In this document: positions 63,976 through 64,000 of the stretch, piece after piece
Position numbering within the stretch: position 1 is the first letter of the stretch
Layout of the letters: every line of letters begins with the position of its first letter
Assembly (NCBI RefSeq): GCF_013205025.1
Contig: NZ_JABMLE010000004.1
Location: forward strand, 246,946-310,945
DNA length: 64,000 nucleotides
Direction of reading: 5' to 3'
DNA from: Rathayibacter sp. VKM Ac-2857
GTDB taxonomy: Bacteria; Actinomycetota; Actinomycetes; Actinomycetales; Microbacteriaceae
The notes under the pieces: model-generated
The model's database searches: none
What the model saw: only the letters and a program-made list of their open reading frames with translations
Told to the model about the DNA's origin: nothing
Made by a program: the position numbers and the translations under genes

Positions 63976-64000
63976 GTGGACATCCTCCAGGTCGTGCTCC
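63976..64000 (+). CDS. secG: Preprotein translocase subunit SecG, first codons (cut by window end)
   Basis: Only eight codons are visible (M-D-I-L-Q-V-V-L), which match the start of actinobacterial SecG. The gene follows tpiA, as in Mycobacterium (tpi then secG). GAAAGG lies 6 nt upstream of the GTG. Identity rests mostly on context. Confidence 0.65.

Overview
The window is very GC-rich actinobacterial chromosome (third codon positions almost all G or C, many GTG starts, TANNCT -10 boxes directly before start codons). Gene content and order (carB-pyrF-mIHF/gmk-rpoZ-coaBC-metK; hisF-hisI then trpCBA-lgt; pdtaR, polA-rpsA-coaE-uvrBA; uvrC-rapZ-whiA-gap-pgk-tpiA-secG) follow the conserved actinobacterial core known from Mycobacterium and Streptomyces. 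HGxxPAAW, MpaB, DUF427, stand-alone CarD and the intergenic repeat family point to Microbacteriaceae (Rathayibacter/Clavibacter/Curtobacterium-like). That placement is inference, as no marker search could be run.

Layout. 1-11.3 kb: the end of carB, pyrF, an mIHF-guanylate kinase fusion, rpoZ, coaBC, metK, a degenerate priA, fmt, rsmB, rpe. 11.3-18.6 kb: hisE, hisG, hisF, hisI, a Trp-operon membrane protein, a small HGxxPAAW protein, trpC, trpB, trpA, lgt. 18.8-26.4 kb: glutamate synthase (gltB, gltD) and pyruvate kinase. 27-40 kb is the accessory-looking part: Ppx/GppA, mutarotase, SNF2 ATPase, MpaB, a TetR-carD pair, an orphan DarT-like ADP-ribosyltransferase, DUF427, a MetY plus FMN-monooxygenase pair, GNAT, tRNA-Leu. 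40-50 kb: pdtaR, pdxH, a small membrane protein beside a repeat cluster and a duplicated thioesterase fragment, polA, a DUF885 peptidase, rpsA. 49.7-57.5 kb: coaE and the excision-repair genes uvrB, uvrA, uvrC. 57.7-64 kb: rapZ, whiA, sodA, gap, pgk, tpiA and the first codons of secG.

Most genes are core metabolism or information processing, arranged in short head-to-tail operons with 4-bp start/stop overlaps. The least expected structure lies between genes. Four intergenic clusters (26.7-27.0, 42.3-42.7, 49.5-49.7 and 57.5-57.7 kb) carry about a dozen and a half copies and fragments of a roughly 40-bp element. It has a GTAG tetranucleotide followed by a GC-rich hairpin, and copies are usually paired in opposite orientation, an architecture like REP/REPIN elements. 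One cluster lies beside a 108-bp duplicated gene 3' end and tandem 90-bp and ~136-bp duplications. Other points are an orphan DarT, a TetR gene overlapping carD with a dyad in its promoter, a long inverted repeat before secG, and about sixteen probable leaderless promoters.
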